From assembly GCA_039649175.1 (NCBI GenBank), contig JBBWZS010000036.1, positions 1-12,795 of the forward strand: a stretch of 12,795 nucleotides of DNA, written 5' to 3'. This DNA comes from DATAQC01 sp039649175. GTDB lineage: Bacteria; Actinomycetota; Acidimicrobiia; Acidimicrobiales; AC-14. The position numbers and the translations under genes are program-made. The notes under the pieces are model-generated. The model was not told where the DNA came from. It saw only the letters and a list, made by a program, of their open reading frames with translations, and searched no databases. Of the stretch, positions 5,997-12,633 are shown piece by piece (the stretch's first letter is position 1; every line of letters starts with the position of its first letter).

Positions 5997-7499
5997 TCAG
6001 CTCCGGGACAGGAGCCGGACCACCTCGGACCGGCGCACCGAGCGCTTGGCCGTGCGGGGCAGCGCACCGGTGACCAGCCGCACGACCGACGGTCGCTTGA
6101 ACGGCGCCAGGCCGGCGGTGAGGCGGGCGACCTCGTCCTCGACGGCCCGGGCGAGGTCCCGAGGTTCCGGGAAGCGGGCCCGGAGGCAGGGCGCGGCGAC
6201 AACGACGGCGCACACCTGCTCACCCAGGGCCGGTCGTCCGCCTCGAGCCGGTGGCGTCCACGCCACCACGCATGCCTCGGCCAACGACGTGCCGGCGGCC
6301 AGAGCCTGCTCCACCTCCTCGGGCTGCACCTTCTTGCCGCTGGCCAGCACGATCAGCGACTTCAGCCGTCCCGTGAGGTACAGGTAGCCGTCGTCGTCGA
6401 GGCGGCCGAGGTCGCCGGTGTGGAGCCATCCGTCGCGGTCCACGGCGGTCGCGGTGAGGCCCTCGTCGTCCCAGTAGCCGGCCATCAGTCCCGGCGACCG
6501 CACGAGCACCTCACCCTCGCCGGACAGGCGCACCTCGGTGCCCGGCAGCGGCCTGCCCACGGAGTCGAGGCGGCAGGCGGCCGGCGTGTTCATGGTCACG
6601 GTGGGGGCGGTCTCGGTGAGGCCGTACCCGGTGTAGACGGCCACGCCGAGGTGCCCGAAGCGGCGGGCGACAGCGGGGTCGAGTGGGGCGCCGCCGCAGT
6701 GCAACGTCAGGCCGCCGTCTCCGGGGGCGACGGCGTCCACGAGGGCGTGCAACAGCAGCGGGACCACCGTCATGCGGGTGATGTGGCGTTCGGCCAGCGC
6801 CGCCGCCACGAGGGGAGCCGAGGTCGTGCCCGCGAAGGCGAAGCAGGCGCCCGTGGCCAGGGCGGGTAGGAGACCGCACGACAGCTCGAGCAGGTGGTTC
6901 AGGGGCAGCACCGACAACCACCGGTCACCGTCGTGCAGGCCGTGGGCGGCGAGGCCCCCGTCGACCACGTAGGCGATGTTGGCCAACGACAGGGCGACAC
7001 CCTTGGGGGTGCCGTCGGTCCCCGATGTCCAGGCGATGAGGGCTGTCTCGTCGGCGTCGCGGGGGACATCAGGGTCAGGCCCGTCGTCGAGGGCTCCGAT
7101 GCGGTCGAACGCCAGGACGACAGGCGGGGGCGATCCCGGGATCTCGCCGGTCCGGGGGGTGCCGATCGTCGCCACCGGCCGGGCCCGCTGCAGCACGGAC
7201 CGCAGCTCTGCCAAGCCCAGCATGGTGTCGAGGGGGACGGCTACCGCTCCCCGCCGCCACACCGCGAACAGGGCTGTGACCCACTCGACGCCCGGTGGTC
7301 CGACGATGGCCACCCGATCACCGACGCCCACCCCCTGGGCGGCCAGCCAGACCGCCACCCGCCGGGATGAGCGGTCGAGCCCGCCGTAGCTCAGCTCGGC
7401 CCAACCGGTGGCGGCGCGGGCGGCCAGAGCGGGGCGCTCGGCCACCTCCGGGTCACCGCGGTGCAGCCAGGCATCGAGGAGCCCTCCGGTCGTCGTCAC
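5997..7499 (-). CDS. AMP-dependent acyl-CoA synthetase/ligase-like protein
   Basis: A 500-residue member of the adenylate-forming (ANL) superfamily, which activates carboxylic acids such as fatty acids as acyl-AMP and usually then as CoA thioesters. Motifs in order are the P-loop AWTSGTDGTPKGV (156-168), GYGLTETAP (291-299), TGDLGRLDDDGYLYLTGRLK (361-380) with the hinge-region arginine, and SGKKVQPEEVE (387-397). The C-terminal motif reads LPRTAKRSVRR (480-490). The invariant lysine expected at about 487 is Ser, while a lysine occurs two residues earlier at 485. GTG 7499 overlaps the ndh stop as GTGA, a classic coupling arrangement. A frame extension upstream to 7640 lies inside ndh and looks unlike the family. 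It is therefore translationally coupled to ndh and followed by the lipoprotein gene. Substrate chain type cannot be told from sequence alone. Confidence 0.9.
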   Translation of the reverse strand: MTTTGGLLDAWLHRGDPEVAERPALAARAATGWAELSYGGLDRSSRRVAVWLAAQGVGVGDRVAIVGPPGVEWVTALFAVWRRGAVAVPLDTMLGLAELRSVLQRARPVATIGTPRTGEIPGSPPPVVLAFDRIGALDDGPDPDVPRDADETALIAWTSGTDGTPKGVALSLANIAYVVDGGLAAHGLHDGDRWLSVLPLNHLLELSCGLLPALATGACFAFAGTTSAPLVAAALAERHITRMTVVPLLLHALVDAVAPGDGGLTLHCGGAPLDPAVARRFGHLGVAVYTGYGLTETAPTVTMNTPAACRLDSVGRPLPGTEVRLSGEGEVLVRSPGLMAGYWDDEGLTATAVDRDGWLHTGDLGRLDDDGYLYLTGRLKSLIVLASGKKVQPEEVEQALAAGTSLAEACVVAWTPPARGGRPALGEQVCAVVVAAPCLRARFPEPRDLARAVEDEVARLTAGLAPFKRPSVVRLVTGALPRTAKRSVRRSEVVRLLSRS

Positions 7500-8803
7500 C
7501 CCGCGACGGGCGGGTCCTCGGTGAGACGCAGGATGATGCGGTTGCCCCGGTCCCAGGTGACGTAGTTCCACGCCCAGTTGAGCAGGACGGTGGCGCGGTT
7601 GCGGAACCCGACGAGCAGCACCAGGTGCAGCCCCAGCCACGACAACCAGGCGGGCGTGCCTCCGAGGCGGATGCCGAAGGGCAGGTCGGCGACGGCCGAG
7701 TGCCGGCCGATGGTGGCCATCTTGCCCTTGTCCCGGTAACGGAAGGGCCGGGTGGTGCTGCCGGCCATGCGGGCGCGTATGCAGGCGGCGGCGTGGCGGG
7801 CCCCCTGCTGGGCCACGGGAGCGACCATGGGCAGAGGGCCCTTGGCGTCGCTGCTGCCGGCCATGTCACCGATCACGAAGGCGTCGGGATGCCCGGGGAT
7901 GGACAGATCGTCGGCCACGACAACGGTGCCGGCCCGGCCCTGCTCGACGCCGAGCATGTCGGCCACCGGGTTGGCCCGGACGCCCGCAGCCCAGACCAGG
8001 GTGCGGGTGGGCACGACCGTCCCGTCGCCGAAGGTGACGCCGTCGCTCCTGGCCTCGGCGATCTTGGTGCCCAGGCGGACCTCCACGCCCCGGGCCCGCA
8101 ACGTCCGCAGGGCCTCGGCCTGCGACGACGGGTGGAAGCCGTTCAGCAGGTGGTCGCCCATCTCCACCAGCACGACCGACGCCCGCTCCACGCCGAGGGC
8201 GGGGAAGTCGCGCTCGAGGACCCGGAAGAGCTCGGCCAGCGCGCCCGACACCTCCACGCCGGTGGGCCCGCCGCCGGCGACGACCACGGTGAGGAAGCCG
8301 GCGTCGACCAGCCCGGGGTCGGTATGGGCCTGCTCGAAGTGCTCGAGCAGGTGGTTGCGCAGAGCCATGGCATCGGGGAGGGACTTGAGGGGGAAGGCGT
8401 TGTCGGCCACACCGGGGACGCCGAAGCTGTCGTTCACCGAGCCGGCGGCCAGGATCAGCCAGTCGTAGGTCAGGGGGGGACCGGTGTCGAGATCGACCCG
8501 GTGGGCGTCGAGGTCGATGCCCGTCACCGCGGCCATGCGGGCGTCGACATTGGAGTCCCCCCAGAAGATGCCCCGGAGGTTGTGGGCGATGTCACCCGGG
8601 CCCAGGGCGGCGGTGGCGACCTGGTAGAGCAGCGGCCAGAAGCCGTGGTAGTTGTGCCGGTCGACGACGGTGACGTCGGCGGGCGCCGACCGGAGGGCCT
8701 GGGCGGCGGCGATCCCGCCGAACCCGCCGCCGACGACCACCACCCTCGGCCGTGGCGCCGTGGCGGCGGTCGATGGGGGAGGCGCGGTGAGGTCAGGATG
8801 CAC
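7496..8803 (-). CDS. ndh: Type II NADH:quinone oxidoreductase
   Basis: A single-subunit, non-proton-pumping flavoenzyme that passes electrons from NADH to the quinone pool at the inner face of the membrane. The 435-residue protein has the FAD-binding VVVVGGGFGG (21-30), the NADH-binding VVVAGGGPTGVEVSGALAE (173-191), WAAGVRANP (271-279), FVIGDMA (309-315), the quinone-site-like APVAQQGARHAA (328-339) and DKGKMATIGR (358-367). The C-terminal amphipathic/hydrophobic region WLSWLGLHLVLLVGF (386-400) is the usual membrane anchor. An N-terminal ~18-residue Pro/Ala/Thr tail precedes the FAD strand. The start is GTG 8803, supported by a -10-like TAGCGT ending 6 nt upstream. It is divergent from dapA, with only 57 bp between the two start codons, and its stop overlaps the ligase start. 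Single-subunit size and motifs make another flavin reductase unlikely. Confidence 0.95.
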   Translation of the reverse strand: MHPDLTAPPPSTAATAPRPRVVVVGGGFGGIAAAQALRSAPADVTVVDRHNYHGFWPLLYQVATAALGPGDIAHNLRGIFWGDSNVDARMAAVTGIDLDAHRVDLDTGPPLTYDWLILAAGSVNDSFGVPGVADNAFPLKSLPDAMALRNHLLEHFEQAHTDPGLVDAGFLTVVVAGGGPTGVEVSGALAELFRVLERDFPALGVERASVVLVEMGDHLLNGFHPSSQAEALRTLRARGVEVRLGTKIAEARSDGVTFGDGTVVPTRTLVWAAGVRANPVADMLGVEQGRAGTVVVADDLSIPGHPDAFVIGDMAGSSDAKGPLPMVAPVAQQGARHAAACIRARMAGSTTRPFRYRDKGKMATIGRHSAVADLPFGIRLGGTPAWLSWLGLHLVLLVGFRNRATVLLNWAWNYVTWDRGNRIILRLTEDPPVAG

Positions 8804-8809
8804 GGTCTG

Positions 8810-8815
8810 ACGCTA
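8810..8815 (-). promoter_or_regulatory. Leaderless -10 box of ndh
   Basis: TAGCGT on the minus strand ends 6 nt before GTG 8803. It lies in the 57-bp divergent spacer shared with dapA. There is no Shine-Dalgarno between box and start codon, so transcription probably begins at or next to the start codon. Confidence 0.5.
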
Positions 8816-8845
8816 GCGAGCCCATCGGGAGGCCCCGGAACCCGC

Positions 8846-8854
8846 TGGTAGGGT
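8846..8854 (+). promoter_or_regulatory. Extended -10 promoter-like box for dapA (probably leaderless)
   Basis: TGGTAGGGT combines a TGn extension with the hexamer TAGGGT (8849-8854), ending 6 nt before ATG 8861. It matches the dapB box TGGTACTGT at seven of nine bases. The GCAGGG between box and start is too close to be a normal Shine-Dalgarno site. With 17-bp spacing, the -35 positions of dapA and ndh would fall on nearly the same bases (about 8826-8838). Confidence 0.5.
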
Positions 8855-8860
8855 GCAGGG

Positions 8861-9763
8861 ATGCCCAGGTTCGGCGCGGTCGTCACCGCGATGGTGACGC
8901 CGTTCGGCGACGACGGATCACTCGATCTCGACGCTGCCGCCAGCGTGGCCCGGTGGCTGGCCGACCACGGCAGCGACGGCCTGGTAGTGGCGGGCACGAC
9001 CGGAGAGGGTCCCGTGCTCAGCGACGACGAGAAGGTCGACCTGTGGCGGGCCGTCGCCGAGGCCGTCACCATCCCCGTGGTCGCCAATTCGGGGAGCAAC
9101 GACACCGGTCACTCGGTCGGGCTCACCCGCCGGGCGGCCGGGTGCGGCGTGGCCGGCGCCCTGGTGGTCACGCCCTATTACAACCGGCCGTCGCAGGCCG
9201 GCATCGAGGCCCATTTCCGGGCTCACGCCGCCGCCTGCGACCTGCCGCTGATGATCTACGACATTCCCGTGCGAACCGGGCGCAAGGTCGCCCACGACAC
9301 CTTCGTGCGCCTGGCCCGCGACGTGCCCACGATCGTGGGCGTCAAAGACGCCGCCGGCGATCCCGCGGGCTCGGCCCGGCTGGTGGCGGCGACCCCCGGT
9401 GGCTTCGAGCTCTACAGCGGCGACGACGGACTCACCCTGCCGCTGCTGTCGGTGGGTGCCGTGGGCGTCGTCGGCGTGGCCACCCACTGGGCCGGTCCCC
9501 ACTTTGCGGAGATGATCGCCCGGTTCACCAAAGGCGACGTCGCCCGGGCCCGCGAGATCAATGCGACCCTGAGCGGGTCCTACACCTACGAGACGAGTGA
9601 AGATGCCCCGAACCCCCTCCCGGCCAAGACCATGATGCGAGTGCTCGGCCACCGGGTCGGCCAATGCCGCCTCCCCATGGGACCCGCTCCCGAAGGCCTC
9701 GAAGACAGGGCCCGCCAGGTGCTGGACGACCTGACCGGCGCAGGTGATCCCGCTCGTGGGTGA
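8861..9763 (+). CDS. dapA: 4-hydroxy-tetrahydrodipicolinate synthase
   Basis: Cytoplasmic class I aldolase that condenses pyruvate with aspartate semialdehyde, the first committed step of diaminopimelate/lysine synthesis. Its product goes to DapB, encoded upstream in the window. The 300-residue TIM-barrel protein shows GTTGEG (Thr46, Thr47), TPYYNRPSQ (Tyr106, Tyr107), YDIPVRTG (Tyr133, Arg138) and IVGVKDAAGD with the Schiff-base Lys162. These positions are nearly superimposable on E. coli Thr44/45, Tyr107, Tyr133, Arg138 and Lys161, so catalysis should be intact. ATG 8861 is the natural start (MPRFGAVVTAMVTPF). Expression likely starts from the box at 8846-8854. The last codons overlap the start of rnj, implying co-transcription with rnj. 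Confidence 0.97.
   Translation: MPRFGAVVTAMVTPFGDDGSLDLDAAASVARWLADHGSDGLVVAGTTGEGPVLSDDEKVDLWRAVAEAVTIPVVANSGSNDTGHSVGLTRRAAGCGVAGALVVTPYYNRPSQAGIEAHFRAHAAACDLPLMIYDIPVRTGRKVAHDTFVRLARDVPTIVGVKDAAGDPAGSARLVAATPGGFELYSGDDGLTLPLLSVGAVGVVGVATHWAGPHFAEMIARFTKGDVARAREINATLSGSYTYETSEDAPNPLPAKTMMRVLGHRVGQCRLPMGPAPEGLEDRARQVLDDLTGAGDPARG
9742..9749 (+). promoter_or_regulatory. Shine-Dalgarno-like site that decides the rnj start
   Basis: AGGTGATC inside the end of dapA matches the 3' part of the extended ribosome-binding consensus GGAGGTGATC. It lies 6 nt before GTG 9756, favouring that codon over the alternative GTG 9744, which overlaps the site itself. Confidence 0.5.
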
Positions 9764-11417
9764 TCCCGTCCGCATCACCTTTCTCGGCGGCCTGGGCGAG
9801 ATCGGGCGGAACTGCGCCGTCTTCGAGCAGGACGACCGCCTGCTCCTGCTCGACTGCGGCCTCATGTTCCCCGATGCCGACATGCTCGGCGTCGACCTGG
9901 TGCTCCCCGACTTCACCTGGCTGCGCGAGAACGCCCACCGGGTCGAGGGTTGTGTGCTGTCCCACGGCCACGAGGACCACGTCGGCGCGCTGTCGTACCT
10001 GTTGCGCGACCTGAGGTTCCCCCTGTTCGGATCGCAGCTCACCCTGGGACTGGCCCGCAGCCGCATCGACGAGGCGGGGCTGCTCAACCGCACCAGCTTC
10101 AACCCCGTGGCCGACGGCGAGCGGCGGCGGATCGGCCCGTTCGACTGCGAGTTCATCCCCGTCACCCACTCGGTGCCCCACGGCTTCGCCACCGCCTTCC
10201 ACACGCCGCAGGGCGTGATCCTGCACTCGGGTGACTTCAAGATCGACCTCACCCCCGTCGACGGGCGCGTCACCGACCTGGGCCGCATCGGGGCCCTGGG
10301 CCGCGACCCGGGGATCCGCCTCCTCCTGTCCGACTCCACCAACGCCGAGGAGCCCGGGTACACCGACAGCGAGAGCTCGGTGGGCCGGGTGCTGCGGGAC
10401 ATCTTCCGGGCCCATCCGGGACGTCGCATCATCACCGCCTGCTTCGCCAGCCACATCCACCGCATCCAGCAGATCGCCGACGCCGCCATCTCCACCGGTC
10501 GCAACGTGGCCACCCTCGGGCGCTCCATGGCCAAGAACGTGGCCCTGGCCATCGACATGGGCCTGCTCAACATCCCAAAGCATTCGTTGGTCGACATCGA
10601 GGCCATCGCCGGCATGGACCCCGGCAAGGTCTGCGTGATCTCCACCGGGTCCCAGGGGGAGCCCATGTCGGCCATCACCTTGATGGCCGCGGGCGAGAAC
10701 CGCCGGCTCACCCTGAGCGAGGGCGACGTGGTCGTCATCAGCGCCAACGCCATCCCCGGCAACGAGTACTCGGTCAACCGGGTCATCGACGGCCTCTACC
10801 GGCGCGGCGCCCAGGTGGTGCACGCCGGCCTGGCTCCGGTGCACGTCACCGGTCACGCCATGCAGGGCGAGCTGTCCACCCTGCTGGCCCTGGCCCGTCC
10901 CGAGCACTTCATCCCCGTGCACGGCGAGTTCCGCCACCTCACCCACCACTCCCGCCTGGCCATGGACATGGGGGTGGTCCAGAACAACGTCCTGCTGGCC
11001 GAGGACGGCGACGTGGTCGAGCTCACCGACGCCGGCCTCGACTTCGTCGACACCGTCCCCTCGGGCTACCTGTACGTCGACGGCATCGTGGGCGACGTGA
11101 GCCACGGCGTGCTGCGCGACCGGCGGGTGCTGGCCGACGAGGGCGTGATCGTGGTGGTCGTGGCCGTCGATGCCAGCAGCGGCGAGGTCCTGGCCGACCC
11201 CGAGATCATCACCCACGGCTGGGTCTACGCCCCCGAGGCTGAGGAGCTGCTCGACGAGGCCCGTCAGACGGTCGTCGCCGTCCTCGAGCAGGCGGCCGAC
11301 GAGCACCAGGTCGACCTGGAGACGTTGAAGCGACGGGTGCGCAAGTCGCTGGCCCGCTTCGTCAACGAACGCACCAAGCGCCGCCCCATGATCGTCCCGG
11401 TCGTGGTCGAGGCGTAG
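9756..11417 (+). CDS. rnj: Ribonuclease J
   Basis: A zinc-dependent beta-CASP metallo-beta-lactamase-fold RNase with 5'-3' exonuclease and endonuclease activity in mRNA decay and rRNA maturation. It is the functional partner of the PNPase encoded at the left edge. The start GTG 9756 gives 553 residues, normal for the family. Motifs are TFLGGLGEIGRN near the N-terminus, the metal-binding SHGHEDH (His70, His72, Asp74, His75), PVTHSVPHG, HSGDFKID, DSTNAEEPGYTDSE, FASHIHRIQQ, STGSQGEP, and PVHGEFRHL of the beta-CASP/metal region. The C-terminal ~100 residues form the RNase J-specific domain. GTG 9756 overlaps dapA by 8 nt; GTG 9744 would add four residues and cannot be excluded. Coupling to dapA translation is likely. 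Confidence 0.96.
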   Translation: MGDPVRITFLGGLGEIGRNCAVFEQDDRLLLLDCGLMFPDADMLGVDLVLPDFTWLRENAHRVEGCVLSHGHEDHVGALSYLLRDLRFPLFGSQLTLGLARSRIDEAGLLNRTSFNPVADGERRRIGPFDCEFIPVTHSVPHGFATAFHTPQGVILHSGDFKIDLTPVDGRVTDLGRIGALGRDPGIRLLLSDSTNAEEPGYTDSESSVGRVLRDIFRAHPGRRIITACFASHIHRIQQIADAAISTGRNVATLGRSMAKNVALAIDMGLLNIPKHSLVDIEAIAGMDPGKVCVISTGSQGEPMSAITLMAAGENRRLTLSEGDVVVISANAIPGNEYSVNRVIDGLYRRGAQVVHAGLAPVHVTGHAMQGELSTLLALARPEHFIPVHGEFRHLTHHSRLAMDMGVVQNNVLLAEDGDVVELTDAGLDFVDTVPSGYLYVDGIVGDVSHGVLRDRRVLADEGVIVVVVAVDASSGEVLADPEIITHGWVYAPEAEELLDEARQTVVAVLEQAADEHQVDLETLKRRVRKSLARFVNERTKRRPMIVPVVVEA

Positions 11418-11449
11418 TTTCCGGCGGCTTCGCCGCCCCGGGCGGGGCC
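11417..11449. repeat. 33-bp direct repeat, copy 1, with tandem hairpins
   Basis: This is the first of two identical 33-bp copies; the second is 85 bp downstream. It begins on the last base of the rnj stop codon. Within it, GGCGGC-TTC-GCCGCC (11423-11437) and GCCCC-GGGC-GGGGC (11435-11448) can each form a stem-loop, so the two stems partly compete. Placed directly after rnj, it may serve as a transcript 3'-end structure. Confidence 0.8.
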
Positions 11450-11469
11450 CCATCCCCGCCCTCCTCCGA

Positions 11470-11493
11470 GCGGCGGGGGCCCCACCCCGCCGC
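11470..11493. terminator. Strong GC hairpin between rnj and the convergent membrane-protein gene
   Basis: A perfect 9-bp stem, GCGGCGGGG (11470-11478) and CCCCGCCGC (11485-11493), with a 6-nt loop, lies midway between two convergent genes and between the two 33-bp repeats. No U-tract follows on either strand. It could stop or stabilise both transcripts; the terminator label is inference. Confidence 0.45.
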
Positions 11494-11501
11494 CGGCCGT
11501 C

Positions 11502-11534
11502 GTTTCCGGCGGCTTCGCCGCCCCGGGCGGGGCC
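11502..11534. repeat. 33-bp direct repeat, copy 2, with tandem hairpins
   Basis: Identical to 11417-11449. It ends 4 bp before the stop codon of the minus-strand membrane protein, so on that strand the stems lie directly after the gene. The pair of copies thus gives each of the two converging genes its own hairpin next to its stop codon. Confidence 0.8.
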
Positions 11535-11538
11535 GCTC

Positions 11539-12630
11539 CTACCTCGGGGTGCCGGCGGGCTGCGGTGACTGGGTGGGGGTGGTCTCCTTGGTGCCGCCGC
11601 CACGGAGGGAGGTGACCTTGTTCAGCAGGTCGAACCAGAACGGTGCACCGAGCGACAGGGCGATAGCGGTGAGCAGCCACCCGAGGACGGCCACCCAGTA
11701 GCTCTTGGGACGCTCGGCCGGGGCCCATCCCAGGGGTAGGTGGAGCGCGCCGACCTTACTCAGGCCGTTCTGGATGCTCTGGACCTGGGCACCCAGTGCC
11801 GCCGCCGTCGTGGGTGGGGCCTCGGTGACCGGGGCGCCGGCGACGGTGGTCGTGGTGGCGGGCGGAGGCGGGACCTTCTTCACCTGCTCGAGCACGGCCG
11901 AGCGCAGCGGAGCGTCGGCCCAGAGGCGCTCGGACACGTGGACCGTGTCGACGTTGAGGCCGACGGCGATGAGCAGCCCCAGCACCAGGGCCATCGTCTG
12001 AGCCAGGCGCTTGTACCAACCCGAGGCGCGGTCCATGGTGTGGTCGAACCACTGCTCGACCCCCGCCCGGAACGTCACCACATTGTGACTGGCGGCCCGC
12101 CACAGTGTCTCCAGTGATCGCTTCAGCTCGGCGTCGGTGATCCGGTCGATCTCGGAGGTGATGTCGCGATCGACCTGACCCGGCGCCGGCGAACCCGGTA
12201 CCGGGCCGGCTGTCACGCCGGTGCCAACAGGGTCGCCATCCTCCCGCTCGGCGGTCAGGGCGTACTGGAGGCGGTCACCGGGATCCGGCGGCAGGGGAGG
12301 TTCGGCGGTGACCGCGGTGGGGCAGGTGCTGTCCAGGACGGCGATGACGAACTTCTGGGCGGGTAGGTATGAGGGGCCCGGTGACTGGAACCACCGTCTG
12401 ATCCCTTTCTGGGGCCTGGGATCCCCGCGGTAGAGGCTCATGATCATGGGGTGCTCGTAGACCTTGATCACGTAGGCGTCACCCACCAGGTGGCGGATGG
12501 CCCGGCGCAGGTTCCTGGCCCTCAACGACAACACGTTGGCCAGCAGCTCGTTGGTCTTCGAGCACATGAGGCTGAGCAGGGAGTACAGGACGATCAGGCC
12601 GATGGCGAGCTCGATCACGGCGTTGAGCAT
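11539..12630 (-). CDS. Conserved membrane protein of uncharacterised family
   Basis: A 363-residue protein. Residues 1-25 are a transmembrane anchor (AVIELAIGLIVLYSLLSLMC), followed by ELLANVLSLRARNLRRAI and a predicted soluble part that includes PSYLPAQKFVIAVLD (86-100). A second half has WFDHTMDRASGWYKR (194-208), a transmembrane segment at about 211-229, a Pro/Thr/Ala-rich linker (253-279, with PPPPATTTT) and a last membrane segment, YWVAVLGWLLTAIALSLGAPF (311-331), leading to FDLLNKVTSLRGGG. I recognise the arrangement of the first anchor, the MDR-SGWYKR signature and the APFWFDLLNK end as recurring in bacterial proteins annotated only as hypothetical; no function is known to me. The start is ATG 12630, with GGAGGA just upstream. 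It converges on rnj and is divergent from the gene at the right edge. Confidence 0.85.
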   Translation of the reverse strand: MLNAVIELAIGLIVLYSLLSLMCSKTNELLANVLSLRARNLRRAIRHLVGDAYVIKVYEHPMIMSLYRGDPRPQKGIRRWFQSPGPSYLPAQKFVIAVLDSTCPTAVTAEPPLPPDPGDRLQYALTAEREDGDPVGTGVTAGPVPGSPAPGQVDRDITSEIDRITDAELKRSLETLWRAASHNVVTFRAGVEQWFDHTMDRASGWYKRLAQTMALVLGLLIAVGLNVDTVHVSERLWADAPLRSAVLEQVKKVPPPPATTTTVAGAPVTEAPPTTAAALGAQVQSIQNGLSKVGALHLPLGWAPAERPKSYWVAVLGWLLTAIALSLGAPFWFDLLNKVTSLRGGGTKETTPTQSPQPAGTPR

Positions 12631-12633
12631 CGG

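Noticed and set aside
5972..6223. N-terminal extension of the lipoprotein gene
   Set aside because: It would bury the signal sequence behind 84 residues and overlap the ligase gene. ATG 5971 directly precedes the signal peptide.
7500..7640. N-terminal extension of the acyl-CoA synthetase-like gene
   Set aside because: It lies wholly inside ndh in another frame. The GTGA overlap at 7496-7499 is a standard coupled start.
8918..10786. Long minus-strand open frame across dapA and rnj
   Set aside because: It is antisense to two well-supported genes, with no recognisable motif and low-complexity content expected from GC-rich codon position bias.
9558..11603. Long open frame of 681 codons on the minus strand opposite rnj
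   Set aside because: Composition is His/Val/Gly/Asp-rich nonsense typical of the antisense of a GC-rich gene. The plus strand encodes a complete RNase J with all motifs.
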